A DNA stretch of 64,000 nt from Paralimibaculum aggregatum (GCF_030270585.1 NZ_BSYI01000014.1:1-64000), one strand, 5' to 3'. Shown: positions 40,064 to 49,427, counted from the first letter of the stretch. Numbers and translations: made by a program. The notes: generated from the sequence alone by a model not told the origin.

Positions 40064-40882
40064 ATGCAGGAATCAACGGTCGCCGATCGGTTCGGCGCGG
40101 AGCTCGTGGCGCTGCTCGGGACGAAGGGGCAGATCGCGCCCTTCTCCGGCCGCCAGCCGGGTTTCGGCCTCGACGACGCCTACCGGGTCGCCAGCCGCGT
40201 GCGCGGCCTCCGCGCAGCGCGGGGGGAACGGCCGGTCGGCCGCAAGATCGGCTTCACCAACCGCTCGATCTGGGCCGAACGCGGGATCTCCGCCCCGGTC
40301 TGGGGCGACATGTTCGACAGCACGGTGACCGAGGCCGGCAATGCCCGCGCGGTCGTTGATATCGGCGCGATGCCCGAGCCGAAGATCGAGCCGGAGGTGG
40401 TGCTGCATCTCGGCAGGGCGCCGGAGCCGGGCATGAGCCCGGACGAGCTTTTCGCCTGCGTCGACTGGGCGGCACCGGGCTTCGAGGTGGTCTATTCGGT
40501 ATTTCCCGGCTGGGCGTTCTCGGCGCCCGATGCCGTCGCCGCCCACGGCATCCATGGCGCCCTCGTGATCGGCGAGCGGCTCGACCTCTCGACCCTCAGC
40601 GCCGCGGAGCTCGCGGATTTCTCCGGCCTGACCGTGACGCTTTCCGGCGATGACGGCACGCGCCGCCACGGCGTCGGAACCGCGGTCCTCGGCGGGCCGC
40701 TCAGGGCGCTCGGCTTCCTCGCCGAGGAGCTGGCGCAGCGGCCGGGCTCGGCGCCGCTGTCGCCGGGCGAGATCATCACGACGGGGACGCTCACCGAGGC
40801 GATGCCGCTCAGCCCGGGGCAGGTCTGGACCGCATCCTTCGAGGGGGTCGGCTTCGCGCCGCTCGAGCTTGCCGTGCGCTGA
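40064..40882 (+). CDS. 2-keto-4-pentenoate hydratase-like protein
   Basis: A 272-residue member of the hydratase/decarboxylase superfamily (MhpD/DmpE type). It contains VGRKIGFTNRSIWAERGISA (conserved Lys and Gly), MPEPKIEPEVVLHLGR with the metal-binding Glu pair, FEVVYSVFPGWAFSAPDAVA and, near the end, IITTGTLTEAMPLSPGQVWT. Such enzymes add water to 2-hydroxy-dienoates in aromatic meta-cleavage. No other such genes are near. The ATG at 40064 follows AGGAGAGG. Confidence 0.8.
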   Translation: MQESTVADRFGAELVALLGTKGQIAPFSGRQPGFGLDDAYRVASRVRGLRAARGERPVGRKIGFTNRSIWAERGISAPVWGDMFDSTVTEAGNARAVVDIGAMPEPKIEPEVVLHLGRAPEPGMSPDELFACVDWAAPGFEVVYSVFPGWAFSAPDAVAAHGIHGALVIGERLDLSTLSAAELADFSGLTVTLSGDDGTRRHGVGTAVLGGPLRALGFLAEELAQRPGSAPLSPGEIITTGTLTEAMPLSPGQVWTASFEGVGFAPLELAVR

Positions 40883-40962
40883 GGCCCGGACCGCCCGATG
40901 CCGGCCCCGGATGACCGGGTCCGGCAAGCCCCCGGGGGGCCGGGGGATATCCTCGCGGCCGT

Positions 40963-41787
40963 TCAGGCCGGGTCCGTGATCGCCTTCTTGCGGCGGCGGC
41001 CGACGAAGGCCAGCCCCGCCAGCCCGCCGATCAGCATGAAGGCCGGCGCCGGCAGCGGCACGTCGCCGAGCTGGCCCGGCGTGGTGCCCTGGATCTCGGA
41101 GCGGAGCTTGAGCTTGAGCGCATCGCCGAAGGTGTCGAACCCTGTGGCCGCGATCACGAAGGCGTCGGTGCCGCCCTTGATGTTGGCATCGTACCAGGCG
41201 CCGAGGCCGACCTCGCCCTCGACATAAATGCCGTTGATCCGGTCGATCCCGGCGGCAAGCGCCGCATCACGCGACGCCGAGGTCGACGCGCCCTCGTTCT
41301 GCGCGCCGTCGCCCGAGACATCGATGACCTGCTCGGCGGCGTCGAAATCGTTGCTGGCGAACAGCGGCACGCCGAAATCGATTGCCGAGCCCGGCGCAGT
41401 GCTGCCGTTGAAGGGACGGCTGGTCCCGGCAATGTCGCTGGCGAAGGCAGAGGCCGCGGCCGCACTGTCGATCAGGGTCCAGTCGACCGCGATCTCCTGG
41501 CTGCCGGCGCCGGACCAGTAGATGAACTGCACCGCGATGGCGCCGATATCGCCGCCGCTGGTGTCGAGGATCGCCGCCTGCACCTGCGGGTCGTTGAAGG
41601 CATCGACATAGCCTTGCCGCTGCAACGTGAACTCGGAGCTGCTGACGCTGCCCGATATGTCCATCAGGAGCTGCAGCTCCATGTCCACCGTCGTCGCTGC
41701 CTGTGCCGGCAGGGCCAGCATCGCCGTCGCGACGGCACCGTAGATCGTGCCGCGCCAGCCGGCGGCATTCGCAAAAGTCATTCTCAT
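40963..41787 (-). CDS. DUF1194 vWA-like protein with VPLPA-CTERM tail (copy 1)
   Basis: A 274-residue secreted protein. Signal peptide 1-30 (ending LPAQA). The DUF1194 domain resembles a von Willebrand A fold with an intact MIDAS-type run LQLLMDISGSVSSSEF (D-x-S-x-S), then VQFIYWSG, DWTLIDSAAAA and VIDVSGDGAQNEGAST. The C-terminus VPLPAPAFMLIGGLAGLAFV plus GRRRKK is a VPLPA-CTERM sorting signal: motif, one helix and a basic end, expected to be cleaved by an exosortase-type enzyme. It is the last of three paralogues on this strand. Confidence 0.88.
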   Translation of the reverse strand: MRMTFANAAGWRGTIYGAVATAMLALPAQAATTVDMELQLLMDISGSVSSSEFTLQRQGYVDAFNDPQVQAAILDTSGGDIGAIAVQFIYWSGAGSQEIAVDWTLIDSAAAASAFASDIAGTSRPFNGSTAPGSAIDFGVPLFASNDFDAAEQVIDVSGDGAQNEGASTSASRDAALAAGIDRINGIYVEGEVGLGAWYDANIKGGTDAFVIAATGFDTFGDALKLKLRSEIQGTTPGQLGDVPLPAPAFMLIGGLAGLAFVGRRRKKAITDPA

Positions 41788-41830
41788 GGCTTACCTTACG
41801 TCCTATTACCTTAGGTCAATTTGTTTCCTG

Positions 41831-41859
41831 AGTAGATTAATTGACCCAAAATTTGTCTA
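41831..41859 (-). promoter_or_regulatory. Candidate promoter of DUF1194 copy 1
   Basis: On the minus strand TAGACA (41854-41859) and TCTACT (41831-41836) are 17 bp apart in an AT-rich island that stands out from the GC-rich surroundings. An 8-bp inverted repeat, GGTCAATT (41814-41821) and AATTGACC (41839-41846), overlaps it and may be an operator. Below it a TAAGGTAA direct repeat with a 15-bp period leads into the start codon. Confidence 0.5.
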
Positions 41860-42003
41860 ATTTCGAAAAGTACCGATGTCCAGACTGATTTTCCCGGTGG
41901 GACAAGCGGCACAACCACGCGCCCGCCGGGAGCGGGGCGTGTCGGCTGCGATGCGGGGGGCAAGGATCGACGGCCGGTGCAGGGCGCACCGGCCGGGCCG
42001 GTC

Positions 42004-42783
42004 TCAGCCGGTGCTGCGGCGGCGGCCGAGGAGGGCCAGCCCCGCCAGCCCGCCGATCAGCAGGAAGGCCGGCGCCGGCAGCGGCACGTCGCCGAGCTGG
42101 CCCGGCGAGGTGCCTTCGATCTCGGCGCGGAGCTTGAGCTTGAGCGCGTCGCCGAAGCTGTCGAAGCCCGAGGTGGCGATCAGGAAGGCATCCGTGCCGC
42201 CGATGATGTTGCTGCGATACCAGTCCTCGAGGCCCTCCTCGCCCTCGATGATGATGCCGTTGATCTGGTCGATCCCGCTTGCCAGCGCGTTGTCCCGCAT
42301 CCCGGATGTGGTCGCAGGCTGTGTGCCCGGCCCGTCGCCCGATATGTCCATGATCTGCTGCGCAGCGTCGAAGTCGTTGCCGGCGAACTGCCCGGTACCG
42401 AACTGGATCGCCGTCGCCGGCTGGGTCGCGCCCTCGAAGGGCCGGTCGACCGCCAGGATCGCGCTGGCGAAGGCCGCGGCGGCGGCGGCGCTGTCGATCA
42501 GCGTCCAGTCGACGGCGATGCTGGTCGGACCGCTCCAGTAGATCATCTGCACCGCGATGGCGCCGGTCTTGCCGTCGCTGGTGTCGAGGATCGCCGCCTG
42601 CACCAGCGGGTCGTTGAAGGCATCGGCATAGCCCTGGCGCTGCAGCCCGAACTCGGTTTCATCGATGCTGCCCGAGACATCCACCAGGAGCTGCAGCTCC
42701 ACATCCACCAGCGTCGCGCCCCGTGCCGGCAATGCCAGCATCGCAGCCAGCGCGGCGCCGGCCACCATCTTCTTTGCCATCAT
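42004..42783 (-). CDS. DUF1194 vWA-like protein with VPLPA-CTERM tail (copy 2)
   Basis: A 259-residue paralogue of its neighbours. Signal peptide 1-24 (ALAAMLALPARGA). MIDAS-type run LQLLVDVSGSIDETEF is intact. Then IAVQMIYWSG, DWTLIDSAAAAAAFA and QQIMDISGDGPGTQPATTSG. The tail VPLPAPAFLLIGGLAGLALL followed by GRRRSTG is again the VPLPA-CTERM signal. Two adjacent ATG codons are possible starts (42783 and 42780) behind GAGGGGG. A weak promoter (TTGTTT-16-TATATT, 42821-42848) lies ahead in AT-rich DNA. Confidence 0.88.
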   Translation of the reverse strand: MMAKKMVAGAALAAMLALPARGATLVDVELQLLVDVSGSIDETEFGLQRQGYADAFNDPLVQAAILDTSDGKTGAIAVQMIYWSGPTSIAVDWTLIDSAAAAAAFASAILAVDRPFEGATQPATAIQFGTGQFAGNDFDAAQQIMDISGDGPGTQPATTSGMRDNALASGIDQINGIIIEGEEGLEDWYRSNIIGGTDAFLIATSGFDSFGDALKLKLRAEIEGTSPGQLGDVPLPAPAFLLIGGLAGLALLGRRRSTG

Positions 42784-42940
42784 GGCCCCCTCGCTCCGGA
42801 AATAGTCTTGAACAAGGACCAATATATCGCGCAATTTTCATCAAACAATTCAAATGTTTATGACAACGGATGGTCACGCCACGGCAGCAGGCGCCAGGCG
42901 CGGAGACACGGCGCCGGTCGTCGCAGGCGGGCGGCTCCGG

Positions 42941-43741
42941 TCATCCCCTGCGGCGACGGCCGGCGAAGGCGAGCCCGGCCAGCCCGGCGAGCAGCAGGGC
43001 CGCCGGTGCCGGCAGCGGCAGGTCTATCGCGGTGCCCCTGACCGCGGCCAGCAGCGCGCGATCGAGCTGGTCGCCATAGGAGCCGAAGCCGGAGGCCGCG
43101 AGCACGAAGGCATCGGCCCCGCCCGCCGCATTGGCGCTGTACCAGTCGGCAACGCCGGGCGAGCTCTCCACCGCGACGACGTTGATCCGGTCGATCCCGG
43201 CCGCCAGGGCAGCATCCCGGGCGTTGCTGGTGACGGACGGTCCCACGCCCTGATTGTCGGCCGAGAGATTGATGATCTGCGTCGGTGCATCGAAATCGTT
43301 GCTGTCAAAGAGCGGGGTGCCGAAATTGATCGCATAGGCCGGATGGGTCTGGCTGGATAGTGTCCGCTCGACACCCGCGATCGCGGTGGCGAAGGCACCG
43401 GCGGCGGCGGCGCTGTCGATCAGCGTCCAGTCGACGGCAATGCTTTGGTCGCTACCAGACGAGAAATAGACGAACTGCACCGCGATGGCGCCGATCCTGC
43501 CGCCGCTGGTGTCGAGGATCGCCGCCTGCAGCTGCGGATCGTTGAAGGCATCGACATAGTGCTGGCGCTGCTGCGCGAACTCGGTGGCATTGATGGTGCT
43601 GCCCGAGCTCACCAGGAGCTGCAGCTCCAGATCCACCTGTGTCGCGGCCTGCGCCGGCAGTGCCAGCATTGCAGTGAACACCGCCCCGACAAGTCCGCCC
43701 GTCAGACGCCGCGCCGCGGCGGCTCGCGATATCACGATCAT
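42941..43741 (-). CDS. DUF1194 protein with degenerate MIDAS, VPLPA-CTERM tail (copy 3)
   Basis: A 266-residue member of the DUF1194 trio. Signal peptide 1-32 (TAMLALPAQAA). Where the other copies have D-x-S-x-S it reads LQLLVSSGSTINATEF, so the metal-site Asp is lost (Ser45, Gly47, Thr49). The rest, IAVQFVYFSSG, DWTLIDSAAAAGAFA and QIINLSADNQG, follows the family, though D is replaced in the last. The tail LPLPAPAALLLAGLAGLAFA plus GRRRRG is like VPLPA-CTERM with Leu in the first place. AAGGAGG sets the start. A TCCTGAATCAGGA palindrome (43758-43770) lies just ahead. Confidence 0.85.
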   Translation of the reverse strand: MIVISRAAAARRLTGGLVGAVFTAMLALPAQAATQVDLELQLLVSSGSTINATEFAQQRQHYVDAFNDPQLQAAILDTSGGRIGAIAVQFVYFSSGSDQSIAVDWTLIDSAAAAGAFATAIAGVERTLSSQTHPAYAINFGTPLFDSNDFDAPTQIINLSADNQGVGPSVTSNARDAALAAGIDRINVVAVESSPGVADWYSANAAGGADAFVLAASGFGSYGDQLDRALLAAVRGTAIDLPLPAPAALLLAGLAGLAFAGRRRRG

Positions 43742-43878
43742 GGTTGCCTCCTTGGAGTCCTGAATCAGGATCGTTCCAAGATACAACTTATACGCGAACA
43801 ACGCTTCGGATTTATGACGGATTCAATCGATCCCGGGCCAGACAGGCCGGCGGGCCGGCGACCGCGCAGGCGTCGCCG

Positions 43879-44826
43879 TCACTCCACGGTGGCGAAGGCC
43901 TCGGTCGCCCGGAGCAGCTCCTGGGTGATGCCCGGCTCGGAGAGCGCATGGCCGGCATCGTCGACCAGCTTCAGCGAGGCGGCCGGCCAGGCCTCGTCCA
44001 GCCGCACCGCGGTGATCGGCGGACAGATCACGTCATAGCGGCCCTGCACGATCACGCCGGGAATCGCGGCGATCCGGTCCATGTCGACGAGGATCTGGTC
44101 GTCGCACCGCAGCCAGCCGCGATGCTCGAAGAAATGGCACTCGATCCGCGCGAAGGCCCGCGCCTGGGCGCCGTCGAGCAGGCCCACCCGCATCGGCCGC
44201 AACGAGGCGGTGGCGCTCTCCCAGCGCACCCAGGGCCGGGCAAAGCGCATCTGCTCGGCCTCGTCGGCCGCGGTCAGCCGGCGGTAGTATGCCGCGATCA
44301 TGTCGCCGCGCTCGTCCGGCGGGATTGGCGCGGCGAAGGCGTCCCAGGGCTCGGGATAGAAGCGCGCCGCGCCGCCGCCGTAGAACCAGTCGAGCTCCGC
44401 GCCGGTCATCGTGAAGATCCCGCGCAGCATCAGCGCGCGCACCCGATCGGGATGGGCCTGGGCGTAGAGCAGCGCCAGCGTCGAGCCCCAGGAGCCGCCG
44501 AAGACCTGCCAGCGCTCGATCCCGAGATGCTCGCGGATGCGCTCGATATCCGCCACGAGATCCCAGGTGGTGTTGGCGTTCAGCCCGCCCTGCGGCCGCG
44601 AGCGCCCGGCGCCGCGCTGGTCGAACAGCACCACCCGGTGCACCGCCGGGTTGAAGAAGCGCCGCATGAAGGGGCTGCAGCCCGCCCCGGGGCCGCCGTG
44701 GAGCACCACCACCGGCACGCCGTCGGGCCGGCCGCACTGCTCGAGATAGATTTCGTGGCCGTCGCCCACCGGCAGATAGCTGCGGGCAAAGGGCTCTGTC
44801 ATCGGGTAGAGTCGCAGCTCGGGCAT
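43879..44826 (-). CDS. pip: Proline iminopeptidase
   Basis: A 315-residue alpha/beta hydrolase that removes N-terminal Pro from peptides. It has VVVLHGGPGAGCSPFMRRFF (oxyanion region), FDQRGAGRSRPQGG, the nucleophile elbow VFGGSWGSTLALLYAQAHPD with Ser in GxSxG, and the acid and His in VQGRYDVICPP and LVDDAGHALSEPG. The length and motifs match the S33 family. It is divergent from ubiG, 160 bp between their starts. Confidence 0.94.
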   Translation of the reverse strand: MPELRLYPMTEPFARSYLPVGDGHEIYLEQCGRPDGVPVVVLHGGPGAGCSPFMRRFFNPAVHRVVLFDQRGAGRSRPQGGLNANTTWDLVADIERIREHLGIERWQVFGGSWGSTLALLYAQAHPDRVRALMLRGIFTMTGAELDWFYGGGAARFYPEPWDAFAAPIPPDERGDMIAAYYRRLTAADEAEQMRFARPWVRWESATASLRPMRVGLLDGAQARAFARIECHFFEHRGWLRCDDQILVDMDRIAAIPGVIVQGRYDVICPPITAVRLDEAWPAASLKLVDDAGHALSEPGITQELLRATEAFATVE

Positions 44827-44986
44827 CGCGCGGGGCTCTCCTTCTCAGACCCGTCCTCGAGTGCCCGAAGGGAGCCGCCGGAAACGCGGCACCGGGCGCG
44901 GGAGCAAGATCGGGTGTGCCCCGACCTCTCCATGCACTATGTGATGCGCTGAGGCGATGCAAGCCGGTGCGAGAAGGAGCCCGACG

Positions 44987-45763
44987 ATGACCGAGACGGC
45001 AACGCAGAGCGAAAGGGCAGCAGCGGCCGATGCCCGCGTCGATGCCGCGGAGATCGCGAAATTCGAGGCGATGGCCGCGGAATGGTGGGACCCGGAGGGC
45101 AAGTTCAAGCCGCTGCACATGCTCAATCCCTGCCGGCTCGACTATGTCATCGCGCAGATCGCCGCCACCCATGGCCGCGACCCGGACGCCCCGCGCCCCT
45201 TCGAAGGGCTCAGGATCCTCGATATCGGCTGCGGCGGCGGGCTGCTCTGCGAGCCGATGGCGCGGCTCGGCGCGCAGGTGACCGGCATCGACCCGGCGCC
45301 CCGCAACATCCCCGTCGCCGCGCTCCATGCCAGGCAGTCGGGCCTCGATATCGACTACCGCGTGACCACGGCGGAGGCGATGGCGGCCGAGGGCGACCGC
45401 TTCGACGCCGTGCTCAACATGGAGGTGGTGGAGCATGTGCCCGACCCGCGGGCCTATCTGCGGGCCTGCGCCGAGCTGGTGGCGCCGGGATGCTGCATGA
45501 TCACCTCCACCATCAACCGCAACGCCAGGAGCTTCGCCGTGGCCATCCTCGGCGCCGAATACGTGATGCGCTGGCTGCCGAAGGGCACGCATGACTGGCG
45601 CAAGTTCATCACCCCGTCCGAGCTCGAGGGGCTGCTGGCGGCCGCCGGGCTGCAACCGGTCGACGCCACCGGCTTCGTGTTCAACCCGATCGCCTGGTCA
45701 TGGCGGCTCTCCGGGCGCGACCTCTCGGTGAACTACGTGACCACCGCACTCAAACCTGCGTGA
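44987..45763 (+). CDS. ubiG: Ubiquinone O-methyltransferase
   Basis: A 258-residue SAM-dependent O-methyltransferase that acts twice in ubiquinone synthesis. The early [20 protein letters not shown] and [15 protein letters not shown] are UbiG marks. The SAM motif is [20 protein letters not shown], followed by [14 protein letters not shown] and [20 protein letters not shown]; later [18 protein letters not shown]. The start is the ATG behind AGAAGGAG. It stands beside msrB on the same strand. Confidence 0.95.
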   Translation: MTETATQSERAAAADARVDAAEIAKFEAMAAEWWDPEGKFKPLHMLNPCRLDYVIAQIAATHGRDPDAPRPFEGLRILDIGCGGGLLCEPMARLGAQVTGIDPAPRNIPVAALHARQSGLDIDYRVTTAEAMAAEGDRFDAVLNMEVVEHVPDPRAYLRACAELVAPGCCMITSTINRNARSFAVAILGAEYVMRWLPKGTHDWRKFITPSELEGLLAAAGLQPVDATGFVFNPIAWSWRLSGRDLSVNYVTTALKPA

Positions 45764-45866
45764 GCCGCCGGCGCGCCGCGCCGCCGCACTGGCGGGGCGC
45801 CCCTCCCCGCCCCCATATTGCGGCTACAACGGTCGCGGGGGCGGCCCCCTGGCAGAGGAGATCGCG

Positions 45867-46331
45867 ATGACGAAACGATACGAGAAATCCCCCGAGGCGA
45901 TCGCGCGGCTCACCCCGGAGCAGCGCCGGGTGACCCAGCAGGACGGCACCGAGCCGCCGTTCCGCAACGCCTTCTGGGACCATGACCGCCCCGGCATCTA
46001 TGTCGACGTGGTCTCCGGCGAGCCGCTGTTCTCCAGCCTCGACAAGTTCGATGCCGGCTGCGGCTGGCCGAGCTTCGACCGCCCGCTCGAGAGCGAACAC
46101 ATCGTCGAGCGCACCGACCGCTCGCTGTTCATGACCCGCACCGAGGTGCGCTCGGCCCATGGCGACAGCCATCTCGGCCACGTGTTCCCGGACGGCCCGC
46201 GCGAGACCACCGGCCTGCGCTACTGCATCAACTCGGCGAGCCTGCGATTCGTGCCGCTCGAGGACCTCGAGGCGGAGGGCTATGGCGCCTATCTCCGGCT
46301 GTTCGAGACGGACACCGCCGGCAAGCCGTGA
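45867..46331 (+). CDS. msrB: Peptide-methionine (R)-S-oxide reductase
   Basis: A 154-residue MsrB that reduces methionine-R-sulfoxide. Features are [53 protein letters not shown] and [14 protein letters not shown] with the catalytic Cys in RYCINSAS. The usual CxxC zinc pairs are absent in this form: VYV replaces the first and S/A-type residues the second, as in metal-free MsrB proteins. GAGGAGATCG precedes the ATG. Confidence 0.95.
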   Translation: MTKRYEKSPEAIARLTPEQRRVTQQDGTEPPFRNAFWDHDRPGIYVDVVSGEPLFSSLDKFDAGCGWPSFDRPLESEHIVERTDRSLFMTRTEVRSAHGDSHLGHVFPDGPRETTGLRYCINSASLRFVPLEDLEAEGYGAYLRLFETDTAGKP

Positions 46332-46466
46332 ACCCGGCGCCGCCGGGCGCCGTCACGCGCCGGCGGCAGACCGCCCGGCAGAGGCCGCAGGCCGGCGCCG
46401 GGCAAGAGGCGCATCCGGGCGCCAGCCCGGATTCCGCAAGGTCGGTCTCCCCCGGGAGGCGCCGGC

Positions 46467-47018
46467 TCAGCGCGGCGAGCGCTTGGTCAGGATCCGCTGC
46501 AGCGTGCGCCGGTGCATGTTGAGCCGCCGCGCGGTCTCGCTCACATTGCGGTCGCAGAGCTCAAAGACCCGCTGGATATGCTCCCAGCGCACCCGGTCGG
46601 CCGACATCGGGTGCTCCGGAGGCGGCGGCTTCTGCTCGCCGCGGGTGCGCAGCGCCTTCTCCACGTCGTCGGCATCCGCCGGTTTCGCCAGATAGTCGAT
46701 GGCGCCGATCTTCACGGCGGCGACCGCGGTGGCGATGGCGCCATAGCCGGTCAGCACGATCACCCGGCAGTCGGGGCGCGCCTCGCGCAGCGCCTCGACC
46801 ACGTCGAGCCCGTTGCCATCCTCGAGCCGCAGGTCGACCACCGCATAGGCCGGCGGCGTGTCGCGGGCGACCTGCAGCCCCTCGGCCACGCTCTCCGCCG
46901 GGATCGGCCGGAAGCCCCGCCGCTCCATGGCACGGGCGAGCCGCAGCCGGAACGGCGCGTCGTCGTCCACCAGAAGCAGGCTGTTGTCTTCGCCGATCTC
47001 GACCAGGCCGTCATCCAT
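46467..47018 (-). CDS. regA: Redox response regulator RegA/PrrA (ActR)
   Basis: A 183-residue response regulator of the RegA/PrrA/ActR family. The receiver domain (about 12-125) has LLLVDDDAPFRLRLARAMER, the phosphoacceptor Asp62 in YAVVDLRLEDGNGLDVV, and the switch LTGYGAIATAVAAVKIGAID with Lys in LAKPAD. A Pro stretch (KPPPPEH) leads to the Fis-type DNA-binding helix-turn-helix NVSETARRLNMHRRTLQRIL. It would be phosphorylated by the RegB kinase encoded just beyond senC, and adjusts photosynthesis, respiration or nitrogen genes to redox state. Confidence 0.95.
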   Translation of the reverse strand: MDDGLVEIGEDNSLLLVDDDAPFRLRLARAMERRGFRPIPAESVAEGLQVARDTPPAYAVVDLRLEDGNGLDVVEALREARPDCRVIVLTGYGAIATAVAAVKIGAIDYLAKPADADDVEKALRTRGEQKPPPPEHPMSADRVRWEHIQRVFELCDRNVSETARRLNMHRRTLQRILTKRSPR

Positions 47019-47160
47019 CCTCGGGTCTCCCAGGCAGGCGGTTGCATGCGTGCATCGTGCTGATCACGACATATGGCGAGCGATAGAAATCGCCCGCGAA
47101 AGGAAATATGTCAAACCGCCGCGCGGCAGGCCACCGCGGACCGCCGGCCGGGCGATCCGG

Positions 47161-47787
47161 TCAGCGCCCGGCCTCGAGGATGCGGGCCACCTCGCCGGCG
47201 ATCTCCTCGGGCGGAAACCCGCGGCGGAAGATCGCCGTCACGCCCTTCCCCGGCTCGGCCAGATAGATGTAGGCGCTGTGGTTCATCAGGTATTCCGCCG
47301 CCGAATCCTCGAGCTCCACCTTGTCGTAATAGACCTTGTAGGCATCGGCCACGGCGCGGATCTCCTCGGCGCTGCCGGTAAGCCCGATCATCTCCGGGTG
47401 CAGGTAGCCGGTGAAGACCTCGAGCGCCTCCGGCGTGTCGCGCGCCGGGTCGACGGTGATGAAGACCGGCGTCACCGCGTGCCCCTGCTCGGCCAGCATG
47501 ACGCTCGCCTCGGCCATCACCTGGGTGTCCACCGGGCAGACATCCGGGCAGTAGGTATAGCCGAAATAGATCAGCGCCGGCCCGTCGATCACCTCGTCCG
47601 AGCTGACGCGGCGGCCGCTCTGGTCGGTCAGCGTGAAGTCCCCGCCGAGCGACGCATCGCCCATCTCGAGCCGGGCCAGCGAGCGGGCCTCGGCCGGCTC
47701 CTCCTGCGGCGCCAGTGCCAGCCAGGCGGCGCCGGCAAGCACCGCCACGACGAACACCCCGGCCAGGGCGAGGATCGGTTTCTGCAT
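47161..47787 (-). CDS. senC: SCO1/SenC copper chaperone
   Basis: A 208-residue membrane-anchored SCO/SenC protein, which helps insert copper into cytochrome c oxidase. One N-terminal helix (about 5-27) is followed by a thioredoxin-fold domain with LIYFGYTYCPDVCPVDTQVM (CxxxC copper ligands) and, near the end, YLMNHSAYIYL with the copper-ligand His. It lies between regA and regB on the regA strand, the conserved Rhodobacterales order, and shares a 155-bp divergent promoter region with regB. Confidence 0.95.
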   Translation of the reverse strand: MQKPILALAGVFVVAVLAGAAWLALAPQEEPAEARSLARLEMGDASLGGDFTLTDQSGRRVSSDEVIDGPALIYFGYTYCPDVCPVDTQVMAEASVMLAEQGHAVTPVFITVDPARDTPEALEVFTGYLHPEMIGLTGSAEEIRAVADAYKVYYDKVELEDSAAEYLMNHSAYIYLAEPGKGVTAIFRRGFPPEEIAGEVARILEAGR

Positions 47788-47942
47788 CTGGGCCTCCCGC
47801 GGCAGTTCATGAGATCGGGCCGGGCGCGCGCACCGGCTCTCCCCGGCAGAAAGGCCCCCGGCCATCACATTTCAAGGCGACACATTGTGAGCGGGCCTCC
47901 GCGGCCGCTGGCGCGGCGCGCCCGGCAGGCTAGACTGGCGCC

Positions 47943-49427
47943 ATGGCAGAGGCAGGCTCCCCCGGATTCTTCAACACCCGCGCCCGCGGCGACTGGGTGC
48001 GGCTGCGCACCCTCGTGGTGCTGCGCTGGATCGCGATCACCGGGCAGAGCGCCGCGGTGCTGGTGGCCGGCCGGCTGCTCGGCTTCGCGATCCCGCTCTC
48101 GCTCTGCGCGCTGGTGATCTCGGCGGCGGTCTGCGTGAACCTCGCGGCCTATTACCTGCACCCGGCGGAGAAGCGGCTCTCGGAGCGCGGCACCCTGCTC
48201 TCGCTGGCCTTCGACCTGATGCAGCTCGGCATCCTGCTGATGCTGACCGGCGGGCTCAACAACCCGTTCGCCATGCTGATTCTCGCGCCGGTGACGATCT
48301 CGGCCACCGCGCTGCGCATCCGCTCGACGCTGGCGCTCGGGCTCGTGGCGCTGGCGCTGATCCCACTGCTCGAGCTCGTGCACCTGCCGCTGATCACCGG
48401 GCGGGGGACCCCGCTCGAGGTGCCCGGGCTCTACCGCCTCGGGCTCGGCGCCGGGCTGGCCACCGGGATCGTCTTCCTCGCCCTCTATGCGCGGCGGATC
48501 ACGGTCGAGGTCTACCGCATGTCCGAGGCGCTCTCGGCCACGCAGCTGGCGCTGGCGCGGGAGCAGCGGCTGGCGGCGATCGGCGGCGTGGCGGCGGCCA
48601 CGGCGCATGAACTCGGCACCCCGCTGGCCACGATCAAGCTGGTGGCCGGGGAGCTGGCGCGCGAGCTCGAGGGCGATCCGCAGCTTGCCGACGATGCCAG
48701 GCTGATCCGCGAGCAGGCCGACCGCTGCGGCGAGATCATGGCCGATCTCAGCCGCACCGGCCGGCAGGACGCGCATGTCCGCCATGCGCCGATATCGGCG
48801 GTGGTCGAGGAGGCGGCCGAGCCCCATGCCGGGCGCGGCAAGCAGGTGATCGTGCGCTATGGCGGGCTCCCCGTGGCGCGCGCCGGCGGCGAGCAGCCGG
48901 AGGTGGCGCGCACGCCGGAGCTGATCCACGGGCTGCGCAACCTCGTGCAGAACGCGGTGGACTTCGCCCAGAGCACCGTCTGGATCGACATCTCCGAGCG
49001 CGAGGGCGGGCTGCGCATCGCGGTGGGCGACGACGGCCCCGGCTTCTCGGCCGACATCCTGCCCCGTCTCGGCGAGCCCTATATCAGCACCCGCGCCCGC
49101 GGCGGGCGGGAGCGCGGTGGCGATCCCTACGAGGGCATGGGGCTCGGGCTCTTCATCGCGCGCACGCTGCTGGAACGCACCGGCGGGCAGATCGCCTTCG
49201 CCAATGGCGCGGACAGCCGGCGCCGGCGGAAGGACGGCTCGCGCCCCGTCGAGGTCGCGCAGCCGCCGGGCGCGATCATCGAGATCGTCTGGCCTCCGGG
49301 CACGCTCGTGGTCTCGCGCCAGGCCGTGCGCGGGCCGCTCGGGCGCAACCCTCCGGAAGATGCGGGCCACCGGCCGGAGGGAGACCTGGCAGACGACCGG
49401 AACAACGCCGCCGACATGCAAGCTTAA
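47943..49427 (+). CDS. regB: Redox sensor histidine kinase RegB/PrrB
   Basis: A 494-residue membrane kinase that senses quinone and thiol redox state. Six helices (about 25-190) include the quinone-binding stretch TGGLNNPFAM. The H-box is AATAHELGTPLATIKLVAGE with His222; the redox-active Cys is Cys262 in EQADRCGEIMADLSR. The ATP-binding domain has LIHGLRNLVQNAVDFA, VGDDGPGFSADIL and EGMGLGLFIARTLLE. The C-terminus carries about 45 further residues rich in Arg and Asp. The partner regulator is regA on the other strand beyond senC. Confidence 0.96.
   Translation: MAEAGSPGFFNTRARGDWVRLRTLVVLRWIAITGQSAAVLVAGRLLGFAIPLSLCALVISAAVCVNLAAYYLHPAEKRLSERGTLLSLAFDLMQLGILLMLTGGLNNPFAMLILAPVTISATALRIRSTLALGLVALALIPLLELVHLPLITGRGTPLEVPGLYRLGLGAGLATGIVFLALYARRITVEVYRMSEALSATQLALAREQRLAAIGGVAAATAHELGTPLATIKLVAGELARELEGDPQLADDARLIREQADRCGEIMADLSRTGRQDAHVRHAPISAVVEEAAEPHAGRGKQVIVRYGGLPVARAGGEQPEVARTPELIHGLRNLVQNAVDFAQSTVWIDISEREGGLRIAVGDDGPGFSADILPRLGEPYISTRARGGRERGGDPYEGMGLGLFIARTLLERTGGQIAFANGADSRRRRKDGSRPVEVAQPPGAIIEIVWPPGTLVVSRQAVRGPLGRNPPEDAGHRPEGDLADDRNNAADMQA

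Noticed and set aside
40963-43741. Recent horizontal acquisition of the DUF1194 cluster
   Set aside because: Only the short intergenic promoters are AT-rich; the coding parts have the same GC-rich codon use as the rest, and no integrase, repeat border or tRNA is present.
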